A DNA stretch of 64,000 bases from Flavobacterium glaciei (GTDB lineage Bacteria > Bacteroidota > Bacteroidia > Flavobacteriales > Flavobacteriaceae). The notes beneath the pieces are model-generated. The model saw nothing but the letters and a program-made list of their open reading frames with translations. It was not told the origin of the DNA and ran no database searches. Shown one piece after another: positions 1 through 8,469 of this stretch. Positions within the stretch are counted from its first letter, which is position 1. The number at the start of each line of letters is the position of its first letter. Location of the stretch: the NCBI RefSeq assembly GCF_003350545.1, contig NZ_QQBA01000009.1, positions 83,615-147,614 on the forward strand. The letters run 5' to 3'. Made by a program: the position numbers and the translations under genes.

Positions 1-760
1 TTTCATTAGTTCTATAAATTTTATCATCATCTAATAAATCTTCTAGCATATTTCTAAACTTTCGTTTCCCTTTCATTTCCTTTATTTTTTCCTTAACTTC
101 TTTATTTCTCATGTGAGCAACAAAGCTTATAGGATCCGCCTCGGGATGAAATTGAGTGCCTACAAAATAGTCAGTAAATCGTACAGCCATAATCGCGCGT
201 TCGTATTGCACATGATCCCTAATTTTTTCTAATGAAATAATTTTGGCTCCTTTTTTTGCAAAAACACTTAGTTTGGGCTGAACAACTTGATAATCTCTCG
301 AATCTATTGCGTAAAAAGGATCAGCTAGACCTTCAAACAAAGGGTCTGTAACTCCTTCTTTGGTTTTATGAATTGTCATAACACCAAACGAAGTATCATT
401 CCTTTTAGTTATTGTAGCTAAACCAAAATGCAAACAAGCCATTTGAAAAGAATGGCAAATAAAAAGTACATGCTTTTTTATTTCATTTTCATTATTCCAT
501 TTATTCAACAAATCAATAAACGCATAATACTTGACATCCCAATTTCCGTCACCTATTAATGGATTTCCAGGACCGCCTGTTGAAATATAAATATCAAATT
601 CTTTAATTTCAGGCAATTCGCATTTTACTCGTACGTCGAATATTTCAAAACTAATCACAGGACTAAACCTGTTTATTACATCAATTATACACCGCATTCC
701 CTGATTAGGTTCTCCGTTGTACATATCTAAAAGCGCAATTTTTATAATTTTATTTGGCAT
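1..760 (-). CDS. Class I glutamine amidotransferase-like protein (3' end outside window)
   Basis: Not in a complete reading frame: the gene starts at the ATG at 760-758 and stays open for about 253 codons to the window edge. The class I amidotransferase triad is visible: nucleophile Cys102 in FICHSFQ, and His205 and Glu207 in GTQFHPEAD. The family hydrolyses glutamine to deliver ammonia, or in some members cleaves gamma-glutamyl amides. It is the last visible gene of a minus-strand run with a YbdK-type ligase, an ATP-grasp ligase and an esterase, only about 40 bp after the ligase stop. This suggests a role in making or processing an amide- or peptide-type metabolite. The substrate is unknown. 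GMP synthase itself is unlikely because no synthetase domain is present and the context differs. Confidence 0.85.
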   Translation of the reverse strand, partial: MPNKIIKIALLDMYNGEPNQGMRCIIDVINRFSPVISFEIFDVRVKCELPEIKEFDIYISTGGPGNPLIGDGNWDVKYYAFIDLLNKWNNENEIKKHVLFICHSFQMACLHFGLATITKRNDTSFGVMTIHKTKEGVTDPLFEGLADPFYAIDSRDYQVVQPKLSVFAKKGAKIISLEKIRDHVQYERAIMAVRFTDYFVGTQFHPEADPISFVAHMRNKEVKEKIKEMKGKRKFRNMLEDLLDDDKIYRTNE

Positions 761-799
761 AACTATTTTTAAAAACAATTCGCAAAGATAATTTATATT

Positions 800-1909
800 T
801 TACAATCCCCTTGTAAATTCTCCAGTTATAAAATCAACGACTTTACTTAGATCATTTGTTTCTTCAAAAACATTCAATTGTTTATCTGCTCCCGTACCAT
901 TTTTTAAAATCTGATGAACATAGTTTATATCCTCACGACTTCCCAATTCATCAACGACATCATCTATAAAATCTAATAATTCTAATATCAATATTTTTGT
1001 TTCCACTTCTTTTTGAAGCCCAAAATCAATCATATTATTATCAATACCATATCGAGCTGCACGAAATTTATTTTCCTTGATCAAAGCCAATCGATAGATA
1101 TTAAAACTCGTATTATTCATGTTCAATTTGTAAAGTTTAGCTACTATTGCCTGAATAATAGCTACTATACAAATAGTTTCATCAACAGTTAAGCACATGT
1201 CACAAATCCTGAATTCTATTGTATTATAAAACGGATGCAAACGTAAATCCCACCAAATTTTCTTTGGATTATCAATACAATTTGTTTTTACCAAAGTATC
1301 TAAATAGTTTTCGTAAGAACTTACAGAATCAAAATATTCAGGCAATCCAGTTCTTGGAAACTTGTCAAAAACTTTAGTTCTAAATGATTTGTAACCGGTT
1401 TTTCTTCCTTCCCAAAAAGGAGAATTTGTCGAAAGCGCAAAGATGTGAGGTAAAAAATAGGTAGCCTGATTCATCAATTGCAAACCAATTTCCCGATTTT
1501 CAATCCCTACGTGACAATGCATTCCAAAAATCAAATTAGAACGCGCTGCATCTTGTAATTCATTGACAATATCGTGGTATCTTGGGTCGTCCGTTATCGG
1601 TTGGTCTTGCCATTTTGAAAAAGGATGCGTTCCCGCACCACCTACAATAAGGTTTTGTTTATCCGCTAATTCCACGATTTTAGAACGCAAAAACCGAATC
1701 TCATTTTTTGTGTCATTAACGCTATGACAGATATTTGTTCCTACTTCCACCACAGATTGATGCATTTCGGCCTTAACCTGCTCGTTTAATATTATTTTAG
1801 CACCATCTACAATTTTTGACAAATGCGATCGTAAATCTCTGGTATCAGGATCAATAATTTGATACTCTTCCTCTACACCAAGTGTAAAAACTGGTAATTT
1901 CTTTAACAT
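800..1909 (-). CDS. Carboxylate-amine ligase, YbdK / glutamate-cysteine ligase type 2 family
   Basis: The 369-residue protein opens with FTLGVEEEYQIID, the signature of the YbdK/GCS2 family. It also has HCHVGIENRE near residue 132 and a motif reading HPFYNTIEFRICDMC around residue 225, both typical of the ATP-binding core of glutamine-synthetase-like carboxylate-amine ligases. Such enzymes join an amino acid carboxylate to an amine using ATP; E. coli YbdK has only weak gamma-glutamylcysteine ligase activity. The length is normal for the family. It sits between an ATP-grasp gene and an amidotransferase gene on the same strand, so it is probably one of two ligases in a dedicated pathway rather than a glutathione enzyme. 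The actual substrates cannot be read from the sequence. Confidence 0.88.
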   Translation of the reverse strand: MLKKLPVFTLGVEEEYQIIDPDTRDLRSHLSKIVDGAKIILNEQVKAEMHQSVVEVGTNICHSVNDTKNEIRFLRSKIVELADKQNLIVGGAGTHPFSKWQDQPITDDPRYHDIVNELQDAARSNLIFGMHCHVGIENREIGLQLMNQATYFLPHIFALSTNSPFWEGRKTGYKSFRTKVFDKFPRTGLPEYFDSVSSYENYLDTLVKTNCIDNPKKIWWDLRLHPFYNTIEFRICDMCLTVDETICIVAIIQAIVAKLYKLNMNNTSFNIYRLALIKENKFRAARYGIDNNMIDFGLQKEVETKILILELLDFIDDVVDELGSREDINYVHQILKNGTGADKQLNVFEETNDLSKVVDFITGEFTRGL

Positions 1910-1941
1910 AATTATTTTATTAGTGTTCAGTCGCAGTCGCA

Positions 1942-1978
1942 GTTTTCAGTCTGTTTACTGAATACCATGACTGAAAAC
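1942..1978. repeat. Inverted repeat in intergenic filler
   Basis: Ten-base perfect arms, GTTTTCAGTC and GACTGAAAAC, flank a 17-nt loop between the ATP-grasp stop and the ligase start. They lie beside a short CAGTCGCAGTCGCAG run. The element could fold in the operon mRNA, but there is no U-tract, so I do not call it a terminator. Confidence 0.5.
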
Positions 1979-2919
1979 TATTTTACTGCATCTTTTATAA
2001 AAGTTCCCCAAGTCAAATTCAATTTGCCTGGTTTTTGTTTTTTTGCGGCAGCAATAGCCATTTTTGCAGCTTCTTCAACTACCCATTCAAAATTCTCAGC
2101 ACCTACCGAAGTTAATTCAGCATCAGGCGCAGGATTTCCAAAATCGATAGCGTATGGTATACCGTCACGAACGGCAAATTCTACTGTATTAAAATCATAT
2201 CCTAAACCTTTGCAGAGACGTAAAGTATAATCTTTTATAGTTGCTAGTAACTTTTTATCCACAGGAGGCCCATCAATTACGTAACGCAAATGATGCGGAT
2301 TTCTAGGTTCATATTGCATAATACGGACTGCTTTGCAACCCAAACAATAAACTCTAAAATATTCCGTAAAAACTATTTCTTCTTGTAACATCATCACCAG
2401 CTGTCCGGTTTCCTGATGTTTTTCCCAGAATTCTTCAATATTTTCTAATCGGTATACATTTTTCCAACCACCTCCAGCATACGGTTTCATGTAAGCAGGA
2501 AAACCAATATAATTAAAAATCCCTTCCCAATCCATTGGGTATTTTAAATTTCGGAATGATTTCCCGGTTGTATCAGTAGGATGTTCAGCCGAAGGAAGAA
2601 TTACCGTATTAGGCAATGGAACTCCAAGTGTATCTGCCAAAGAATTATTGAAAAATTTATCATCAGCACTCCACCAAAAAGGATTATTAATTACGTTTGT
2701 TCCTGTTAATGCGGCATTTTTTAAATAAGCACGATAAAAAGGAACATCTTGCGAAATTCGGTCAATAATTACTGCATATTCTCCGTCTTGATTTTGAACC
2801 ACTTTATCAATAGCAACAGCTTCGGCAATAATTCCTTTTTCATTTTTTGAATTGACACGATCAATAAATGCCTGCGGAAAGGTGTCTTCCATTCCAAATA
2901 AAATTCCGATTTTTTTCAT
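1978..2919 (-). CDS. ATP-grasp domain protein (RimK/D-Ala-D-Ala ligase-like)
   Basis: This is a 313-residue protein beginning MKKIGILFGMED. The central part has the look of an ATP-grasp fold: YMKPYAGGGWKNVY near residue 143 resembles the lysine/glycine-rich nucleotide loop, MLQEEIVFTEYFRVY near residue 177 resembles the substrate-adjacent strand, and NTVEFAVRDGIPYAIDFGNPAPD near residue 245 matches the metal-binding acidic/asparagine region. ATP-grasp ligases form amide bonds through acyl-phosphate intermediates. The neighbours (YbdK-type ligase, amidotransferase, esterase) fit a small-peptide or amide pathway. The exact ATP-grasp subfamily is not certain from reading alone. Confidence 0.75.
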   Translation of the reverse strand: MKKIGILFGMEDTFPQAFIDRVNSKNEKGIIAEAVAIDKVVQNQDGEYAVIIDRISQDVPFYRAYLKNAALTGTNVINNPFWWSADDKFFNNSLADTLGVPLPNTVILPSAEHPTDTTGKSFRNLKYPMDWEGIFNYIGFPAYMKPYAGGGWKNVYRLENIEEFWEKHQETGQLVMMLQEEIVFTEYFRVYCLGCKAVRIMQYEPRNPHHLRYVIDGPPVDKKLLATIKDYTLRLCKGLGYDFNTVEFAVRDGIPYAIDFGNPAPDAELTSVGAENFEWVVEEAAKMAIAAAKKQKPGKLNLTWGTFIKDAVK

Positions 2920-2937
2920 ATTGATAACTTTATAATT

Positions 2938-3651
2938 TTAAAAAAATTTAATTCTTGATAAATAATGCGGGAACATTTCTTTCCAAACAGGCCAGTCGTG
3001 CTTGCGTTCTTGACGAATATCTAACCAATGATGTATATTTCGGTCACTAAGAACTTTGCTGAGTTTTAGATTTGCGTCAAAACAAATATCCCAATTAGAA
3101 GTTCCTAAAACAATATCCATATTCCACAATTCATAATCATCAAGTCCGTACAAATAGTCTTCAGGACTGTTATAAAAAACATCATCGTTGTGAAAACCGT
3201 CCATAAAACTTTTGATATTAAAAGCGCCGCTCATAGAAAACATATGACTTACATAACCGGGATGACGAAAAGCAAAATTTGCCGCATGATATCCTCCAAA
3301 ACTGCAGCCAGCAACAGCGACTTTACCTGATGAAGTATTGTTCTTTACTTTTTCAACAATTTCATGACAAATCATTTTATCGTATCTGACATGATTTTCT
3401 ATGCGATGTATGGGATGAATATTTTTATTGTAAAAACTATCTTTATCTATACTATCAGGACAAAATATTTGAATTAAACCCTGTTCAATAAACCACCTTG
3501 CTGAATCAATTAATGCCATGTCTTTGTTTTCGTGGTAACTCCCCATAGAAGTCGGAAATAAGATTACGGGATATCCAGCATGTCCAAAAACCAGCATTTC
3601 AATATCTCTATTTAAATTTGTCGAATGCCATTTGAAATATTCTTCCTTCAT
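2938..3651 (-). CDS. Alpha/beta-hydrolase fold esterase-like protein
   Basis: I start the protein at the ATG at 3651 (MKEEYFKWHS), giving 237 residues; the frame is open 36 bp further upstream, but that extension is hydrophobic and unlike family members. The nucleophile elbow GCSFGG places Ser117 in position, followed by a helix, and the late RKHDWPVW supplies a plausible catalytic His. This matches the small serine esterases related to the COG4947 group. It lies 18 bp upstream of the ATP-grasp gene and is the first gene of the amidoligase operon. It could release or trim the ligation product, or hydrolyse an ester precursor. No signal peptide is visible, so it is probably cytoplasmic. Confidence 0.8.
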   Translation of the reverse strand: MKEEYFKWHSTNLNRDIEMLVFGHAGYPVILFPTSMGSYHENKDMALIDSARWFIEQGLIQIFCPDSIDKDSFYNKNIHPIHRIENHVRYDKMICHEIVEKVKNNTSSGKVAVAGCSFGGYHAANFAFRHPGYVSHMFSMSGAFNIKSFMDGFHNDDVFYNSPEDYLYGLDDYELWNMDIVLGTSNWDICFDANLKLSKVLSDRNIHHWLDIRQERKHDWPVWKEMFPHYLSRIKFF

Positions 3652-3950
3652 AAAATTATTTTTAACAATTATAATGAAAAAAGTCATACAAATGGCAGTT
3701 AAAATCTAACTTAACTAATATTTATTATAAAAAAGATTAGAATTATTAAATTAGAATTAAATGGTAATTTTTAGTTTAATAAAGAGTCAATTTTTAAATT
3801 ATAAACAACAAATCAAGTTGTTTTAACATATTGGAACTTTAAAAACTTAAGTCATTCAAGTTCTTAATTTCTATTAATTATTCCTTTAAATCAATATTTA
3901 TTACTGTATGAATGATTTTATGAAAATGGGAAGTAAATAATCTACTGAAT
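3652..3950. other. AT-rich intergenic region
   Basis: About 300 bp separates the esterase start from the next minus-strand stop. It is very AT-rich and must hold the amidoligase operon promoter, but I see no convincing promoter motif, repeat or small gene. Confidence 0.5.
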
Positions 3951-4346
3951 TTATTTAATTTCAAAAAGTTGAACTTGACTCTTTAATCGTTCTACAAGCA
4001 TACTCATCATTCTTTTGTTGAGATTAGAAGAGTTTTGTATGTAAATGGTGTACTCATCAGCAGTGAATAATCCAATGATCATTCCTTTTAAAACATTTCT
4101 AAATTTGATGTCTTTCTGGATTGTTTTTTCTATGATTGATGTTTTTTTATCAGCAGAATGACTGTAAAAATCGACTTTGTTTTTAGTAATATAATTAGAA
4201 AATGACGCAACGAATAAATCATTTTGTAATTTTAAAATAGGTCTAAGCACTTCATTTTGAAATGATTCTTCTGTTGTAGATTGGGTTGTTACAGAACCAA
4301 TAGTTTGTCCTCGAAATTCTCTAATAAAAGTATTACGCTTGTTCAT
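3951..4346 (-). CDS. Conserved-looking hypothetical protein, 131 aa
   Basis: A small soluble protein starting MNKRNTFIREFRGQTIGSV, with no signal peptide or membrane helix. I have the impression that similar proteins recur in Flavobacterium, sometimes under the loose name glyoxalase, but no metal-binding pattern of that family is visible and I do not assign it. Several features support real coding: good codon use, a start preceded by an A-rich stretch, and a stop followed by an AT-rich gap. It stands alone between the esterase operon and the MscS channel gene. Confidence 0.65.
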   Translation of the reverse strand: MNKRNTFIREFRGQTIGSVTTQSTTEESFQNEVLRPILKLQNDLFVASFSNYITKNKVDFYSHSADKKTSIIEKTIQKDIKFRNVLKGMIIGLFTADEYTIYIQNSSNLNKRMMSMLVERLKSQVQLFEIK

Positions 4347-4465
4347 TTTTTTTCTTTAAAATTAGAAAAAATAAGCGAAACAAAGTTTAAAATTTAGTTA
4401 TTTAAAAGACACATCATCTAATAAAATGAAGAAAATGGATATAAAAAATGAAATTTAAACAACAA

Positions 4466-5722
4466 TTAAACTTTAAAAGCATTTTCTGTGGAAGTTTCAA
4501 AAATTTCCAAATCAAAATATCCCACGGCTGCTACAATATGGTCAAATATGTCCGACATAATATATTCATAGTTTTCAAAACGTTTGTCATGCGCAAATGC
4601 ATACACTTCAAGTGGAACACCGTGTGCTGTAGATTGCAATTGGCGACAAAGCATCAGCATTTCTTGATTTAACCCTGGATATTGAAATAAATATTCTGTG
4701 ATATACTTTCGAAACAAGCCAAGATTAGTCAAATTTCGACCATTGATAGCGATTGATTTATCTATTTTATTAACTGCATTATATTCGTCAATTTCTAATT
4801 TTCTAGTGTCAATGTAATCCGAAATAAGATGGATTTTTTTCAAATCACTTAATTCGGCTTCTTCTAAAAACCGAATACTGCTTGTTTTAATAAGAATGTG
4901 TCTTTTGATGCGTCGTCCGTCAGAATTTAGCATTCCACGCCAGTTTTGAAACGAATCTGAACTTAAACTATAGGTGGGAATTGTAGTAGTAGTATTGTCA
5001 AAATTTCGAACTTTTACAGAAGCCAGATTAATTTCGATTACATCTCCATCAGCACCAAATCTATCCATGGTAATCCAATCACCAATGCGGACCATATCAT
5101 TTATAGACACCTGAACACTAGATACAAAACCTAGAATAGTATCTCTAAAAATCAAGATAATAACTGCAGAAACCGCTCCCAAAATCGTTAACAGTTCTTT
5201 TTGATTGATATCAAATAACTTCGAGATAATTACGGTAATCCCAACTGTCCAAAGGACTATCATAATTACCTGAATAAAACTATCAATAGGTTTGTCGCTA
5301 TAGCGTGGTTTTAATTTTAAATAATCTCTTAATGCATTAAAAATAGTCCTAATAATCCACAAAACTAAAATCACAATATATATTCCAACCAATTTCCCAA
5401 AAAAACCTTCCCAATATTCAAATCGGTCTAAAATTATTGGAACTGATTTATAAATAAATAACAACGGAATTAAATGCGCGATGTATTTAGCAGTTTTGTT
5501 GGTTACAAGTAAATCATCAAATTTTGTTTTGGTTTTTTGGGCAATAACTGCCATAATGGTTACCAAAATCAGCCTAAAAACAACATATATAGCATACGCC
5601 AAAACGCACAATAAAATAATATTGAGTACAAGACTTAAATAAGAAGCAGAACTGCTTCCTAATCCCCATTTTCTGAATACAGGATATAGAAAATTGAATA
5701 TTTTTTCTATGAGTTTATACAT
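4466..5722 (-). CDS. MscS-family mechanosensitive ion channel
   Basis: The 418-residue protein has several N-terminal membrane helices (about residues 30-60, 75-95, 100-120, 150-180). The pore-lining and beta-domain region characteristic of MscS follows, with residues near 180-240 reading LLTILGAVSAVIILIFRDTILG and then DMVRIGDWITM. The long C-terminal domain resembles the YbdG/MscM subgroup rather than the compact MscS. Such channels open under membrane tension and release osmolytes. The start at 5722 overlaps the last 8 bases of the DUF3817 gene, so the two are probably co-transcribed and translationally coupled. Confidence 0.9.
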   Translation of the reverse strand: MYKLIEKIFNFLYPVFRKWGLGSSSASYLSLVLNIILLCVLAYAIYVVFRLILVTIMAVIAQKTKTKFDDLLVTNKTAKYIAHLIPLLFIYKSVPIILDRFEYWEGFFGKLVGIYIVILVLWIIRTIFNALRDYLKLKPRYSDKPIDSFIQVIMIVLWTVGITVIISKLFDINQKELLTILGAVSAVIILIFRDTILGFVSSVQVSINDMVRIGDWITMDRFGADGDVIEINLASVKVRNFDNTTTTIPTYSLSSDSFQNWRGMLNSDGRRIKRHILIKTSSIRFLEEAELSDLKKIHLISDYIDTRKLEIDEYNAVNKIDKSIAINGRNLTNLGLFRKYITEYLFQYPGLNQEMLMLCRQLQSTAHGVPLEVYAFAHDKRFENYEYIMSDIFDHIVAAVGYFDLEIFETSTENAFKV

Positions 5723-5999
5723 TTTGCAAATATTTCTTATCTACATAAAAAGTTCCAAAAGGAATTAGGGAACCTAGACAAATGATTCCAAATTTTTTCC
5801 AATCCCAATTTTGTTCAAATTTTAGCATTATCGCTAAGATAATATAACTTACAAATAATACTCCGTGAGCCATTCCTATAGGAAAAAGTAAGGTTTTATA
5901 GAGAACTGGATTTGTGGGTTTTACAGCTAACATATTAGTAAATAAAGCCAAATAAGAAACTCCTTCGAGTAGTGCGACAATTTTGAAAATTTTAAGCAT
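5715..5999 (-). CDS. DUF3817-family small membrane protein
   Basis: A 94-residue membrane protein with three predicted helices. It begins LKIFKIVALLEGVSYLALF and contains FPIGMAHGVLFV, which matches the DUF3817 pattern (EGxSYLxL, GxxHGxLF). Function is unknown; members are widespread in Bacteroidetes and actinobacteria. It overlaps the downstream MscS gene by 8 bp, so it is probably the first gene of a two-gene operon. Confidence 0.82.
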   Translation of the reverse strand: MLKIFKIVALLEGVSYLALFTNMLAVKPTNPVLYKTLLFPIGMAHGVLFVSYIILAIMLKFEQNWDWKKFGIICLGSLIPFGTFYVDKKYLQNV

Positions 6000-6145
6000 A
6001 AAAAATAAATTTGAGGTTAAACGTAAAAAATTAGGTTAGGAAAGGAGTACTTCTACTTTTATTTGTGTCAAAATTAAGTATTATCATTGATTTTCGGAGC
6101 ATGGATTCCGAAAGTAAATTACTTTTGTAATCTTAAACTTTGATA

Positions 6146-6673
6146 ATGAGCAAACGCGATTTAAAAAAATACTTAGCTGAATTGAATAAAGAGCAACTCG
6201 AAGAGCAAATTCTTGAATTGTATGAAAAATTTAGTCCCGTAAAAGTCTATTATAATTTTGTTTTCAATCCAAAGGAAGATACGCTTTTGCAAGAATGCAA
6301 ACTCAAAATATCAAATGAATATTTCCCTTTCAAAAAAGTGGGAAGAAGAAGCAAACCAAAAATGCGACGTTCCGTTGCTCAAAAATACATCAAGCACTTT
6401 ATAATTTTAGGCGTAGATCCGTTCGTAATTGCTGATGTAATGCTCTACAATATCGAAATTGCTCAAACCTTCTCATCAGAAAATGTAATAAAACAGGATT
6501 TGTTTTTCAAAAGCATGTTTAATTCTTTTGAGCAAGCCGTTATCTATTTAATTGCAAACGGAATTCTGAATGACTTTAAACCAAGACTATTAGCCATTCA
6601 TAACGAAACAATTAACCAAAAGTGGTACAACGAACCTGAATTCGACGCTATAATTGAACGATTTGAATATTGA
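6146..6673 (+). CDS. DUF6155-like hypothetical protein
   Basis: I place the start at the ATG at 6146 (MSKRDLKKYLAEL) rather than the in-frame TTG six bases earlier, giving 175 residues. The N-terminus is a lysine- and glutamate-rich helix (LNKEQLEEQILELYEKF), and the rest appears alpha-helical and soluble. It resembles the flavobacterial family catalogued as DUF6155, for which I know no function. A TACTTTTG sequence at 6120-6127 matches the Bacteroidetes minus-7 consensus, but it lies close to the start and no good minus-33 box is spaced correctly, so I leave the promoter uncalled. Confidence 0.75.
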   Translation: MSKRDLKKYLAELNKEQLEEQILELYEKFSPVKVYYNFVFNPKEDTLLQECKLKISNEYFPFKKVGRRSKPKMRRSVAQKYIKHFIILGVDPFVIADVMLYNIEIAQTFSSENVIKQDLFFKSMFNSFEQAVIYLIANGILNDFKPRLLAIHNETINQKWYNEPEFDAIIERFEY

Positions 6674-6779
6674 ATGGTTTCATAAATGATTTTTATTTAA
6701 TCAAAAGCTTTTTTTTTATTTAAAATTGTCAATTAAACTGTTTTTTAGGCGTATTTTTGCAAAAATCCAATAATAAGCA

Positions 6780-8324
6780 ATGTCCCAAAACACTTTAGAA
6801 ATAGAAATAGAAGACAAAAAAGAACTTTATGCGTACCAACAAGGCGACATTGACGCCATATTTGAACGTATAGATAATGCACCTCCACAACATCATTTGT
6901 TATATCAATTGCCTACTGGTGGCGGAAAAACAGTTGTTTTTTCAGAAATAGTGCGACGTTATTTATCACAACATGATAAGAAAGTGGTTGTTTTAACACA
7001 CCGAATTGAGTTGTGTAAACAAACATCCAAAATGTTGAAAGGTTTTGATGTAAAAAACAAAATTATCAACAGTAAAGTAAAAGAACTTCCAGACCAGAAT
7101 GATTATTCTTGTTTTGTGGCGATGGTCGAAACTTTGAAAAACCGTATCAATGATGAAAAACTACATTTAGATAATGTAGGATTAGTAATTATCGATGAAG
7201 CACATTATAATTCCTTCCGAAAATTATTAAGCTCTTTCAAAAATGCTTTTATTTTAGGAGTTACTGCTACACCTTTAAGTTCAAATATTAAATTGCCTAT
7301 GCATGAAAGCTACGATGAGTTAATCGTAGGAGATACAATTAGTTCATTGATTGAAAATGGATTTCTGGCAAAAGCAATCACATACAGTTATGATGTAGGT
7401 TTGACATCTTTGAAAGTAGGTATCAATGGGGATTACACCGTAAAATCTTCTGATGATTTATACACAAATATGGCCATGCAAGAAAAATTGTTGCATGCTT
7501 ACACGGAGAAATCTTTGGGTAAGAAAACCCTAATTTTCAATAATGGTATCAATACATCTTTATATGTATATGAAACTTTTAGAGAAGCCGGTTATGCCAT
7601 TCGTCACTTAGATAACACAAGCAATAACGAGGAAAGAAAAGATATTTTACATTGGTTTAAGCACACACCGGATGCAATTCTTACCTCTGTTGGGATTCTT
7701 ACCACTGGTTTTGATGAGCCTACCGTAGAAACAATTATTTTAAATAGAGCAACAAAATCGCTAACATTATACTATCAAATGATTGGTCGTGGTTCCAGAA
7801 AATTACCTGGCAAAGACACTTTTAATGTTATCGATTTAGGTAATAATGCCGCTCGATTTGGTCTATGGAGTGAGCCTGTAAACTGGCAACATATCTTCAA
7901 ATCACCCGAGTTTTACTTGGAAAATTTACGTGATGATACAGAAATCGAATTGTATTTTAAATACAGTATGCCACCTGAATTGCGAGTTAAATTCAGTAAA
8001 ACTGAAGTCGTAACTTTTGATGTTGATGAAGAGCACAAACTCATTATCAAACAAAATTTACGCTCTAAAGAAGTTTTGGAAAAATCATTAGAGCAACACG
8101 CTGCCATGTGTGTTGATAATTCTGAAACCTTGCAAGAAGCAAAAGCATTAGGGAAATTGCTGGATGATGATATCGATTGTCGCATCAAGCGATATTCAAA
8201 ATGTTTGAGTCAGTGTAGTAAAAATTACCGCGAATGGCTAGTTGACGATTACAAATTAAAGTTAGTATTGTTAACAGGTAAAAAATATCGTGAAAAAATC
8301 ATGAACGAACCGGACGAAGATTAA
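6780..8324 (+). CDS. Superfamily 2 DEAD/DEAH-box helicase (SSL2/RadD-like)
   Basis: The 514-residue protein shows all core SF2 motifs: Walker A in LPTGGGKTVVFSE near residue 45, DEAH near residue 139, TATP near residue 161, and motif VI in QMIGRGSRK near residue 334. The arrangement (helicase core from the N-terminus, no Q motif, short helical C-terminal tail) matches the COG1061 group of DNA-directed helicases rather than RNA helicases. It is probably involved in DNA repair or remodelling. It is followed by a dispersed palindromic repeat and then an independent RNA helicase gene. Confidence 0.88.
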   Translation: MSQNTLEIEIEDKKELYAYQQGDIDAIFERIDNAPPQHHLLYQLPTGGGKTVVFSEIVRRYLSQHDKKVVVLTHRIELCKQTSKMLKGFDVKNKIINSKVKELPDQNDYSCFVAMVETLKNRINDEKLHLDNVGLVIIDEAHYNSFRKLLSSFKNAFILGVTATPLSSNIKLPMHESYDELIVGDTISSLIENGFLAKAITYSYDVGLTSLKVGINGDYTVKSSDDLYTNMAMQEKLLHAYTEKSLGKKTLIFNNGINTSLYVYETFREAGYAIRHLDNTSNNEERKDILHWFKHTPDAILTSVGILTTGFDEPTVETIILNRATKSLTLYYQMIGRGSRKLPGKDTFNVIDLGNNAARFGLWSEPVNWQHIFKSPEFYLENLRDDTEIELYFKYSMPPELRVKFSKTEVVTFDVDEEHKLIIKQNLRSKEVLEKSLEQHAAMCVDNSETLQEAKALGKLLDDDIDCRIKRYSKCLSQCSKNYREWLVDDYKLKLVLLTGKKYREKIMNEPDED

Positions 8325-8338
8325 TATTTCTTTTTCAA

Positions 8339-8420
8339 GGAGCTAATCCTGCTATTCGTTGTAATCTTTTCCTTTTTAAAGAAAAAAGGAAAAGGATTTC
8401 CACTGCTATCAGGGCTAAAA
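8339..8420. repeat. Dispersed palindromic element, copy 1
   Basis: The element begins GGAGCTAATCCTGCT and ends ATCAGGGCTAAAA. Its outer parts are shared with the copy at 39217-39296, while the central stem differs (here AATCTTTTCC and GGAAAAGGATT pair around an A-rich loop). It lies directly after the helicase stop, so it may serve as the 3' end of that transcript. I recall similar elements in other flavobacterial genomes, always with variable central stems. Confidence 0.75.
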
Positions 8421-8469
8421 ATTACGTTTACAAAACAACTATTTTTTATAAAATATAAAATCTAAAAAA

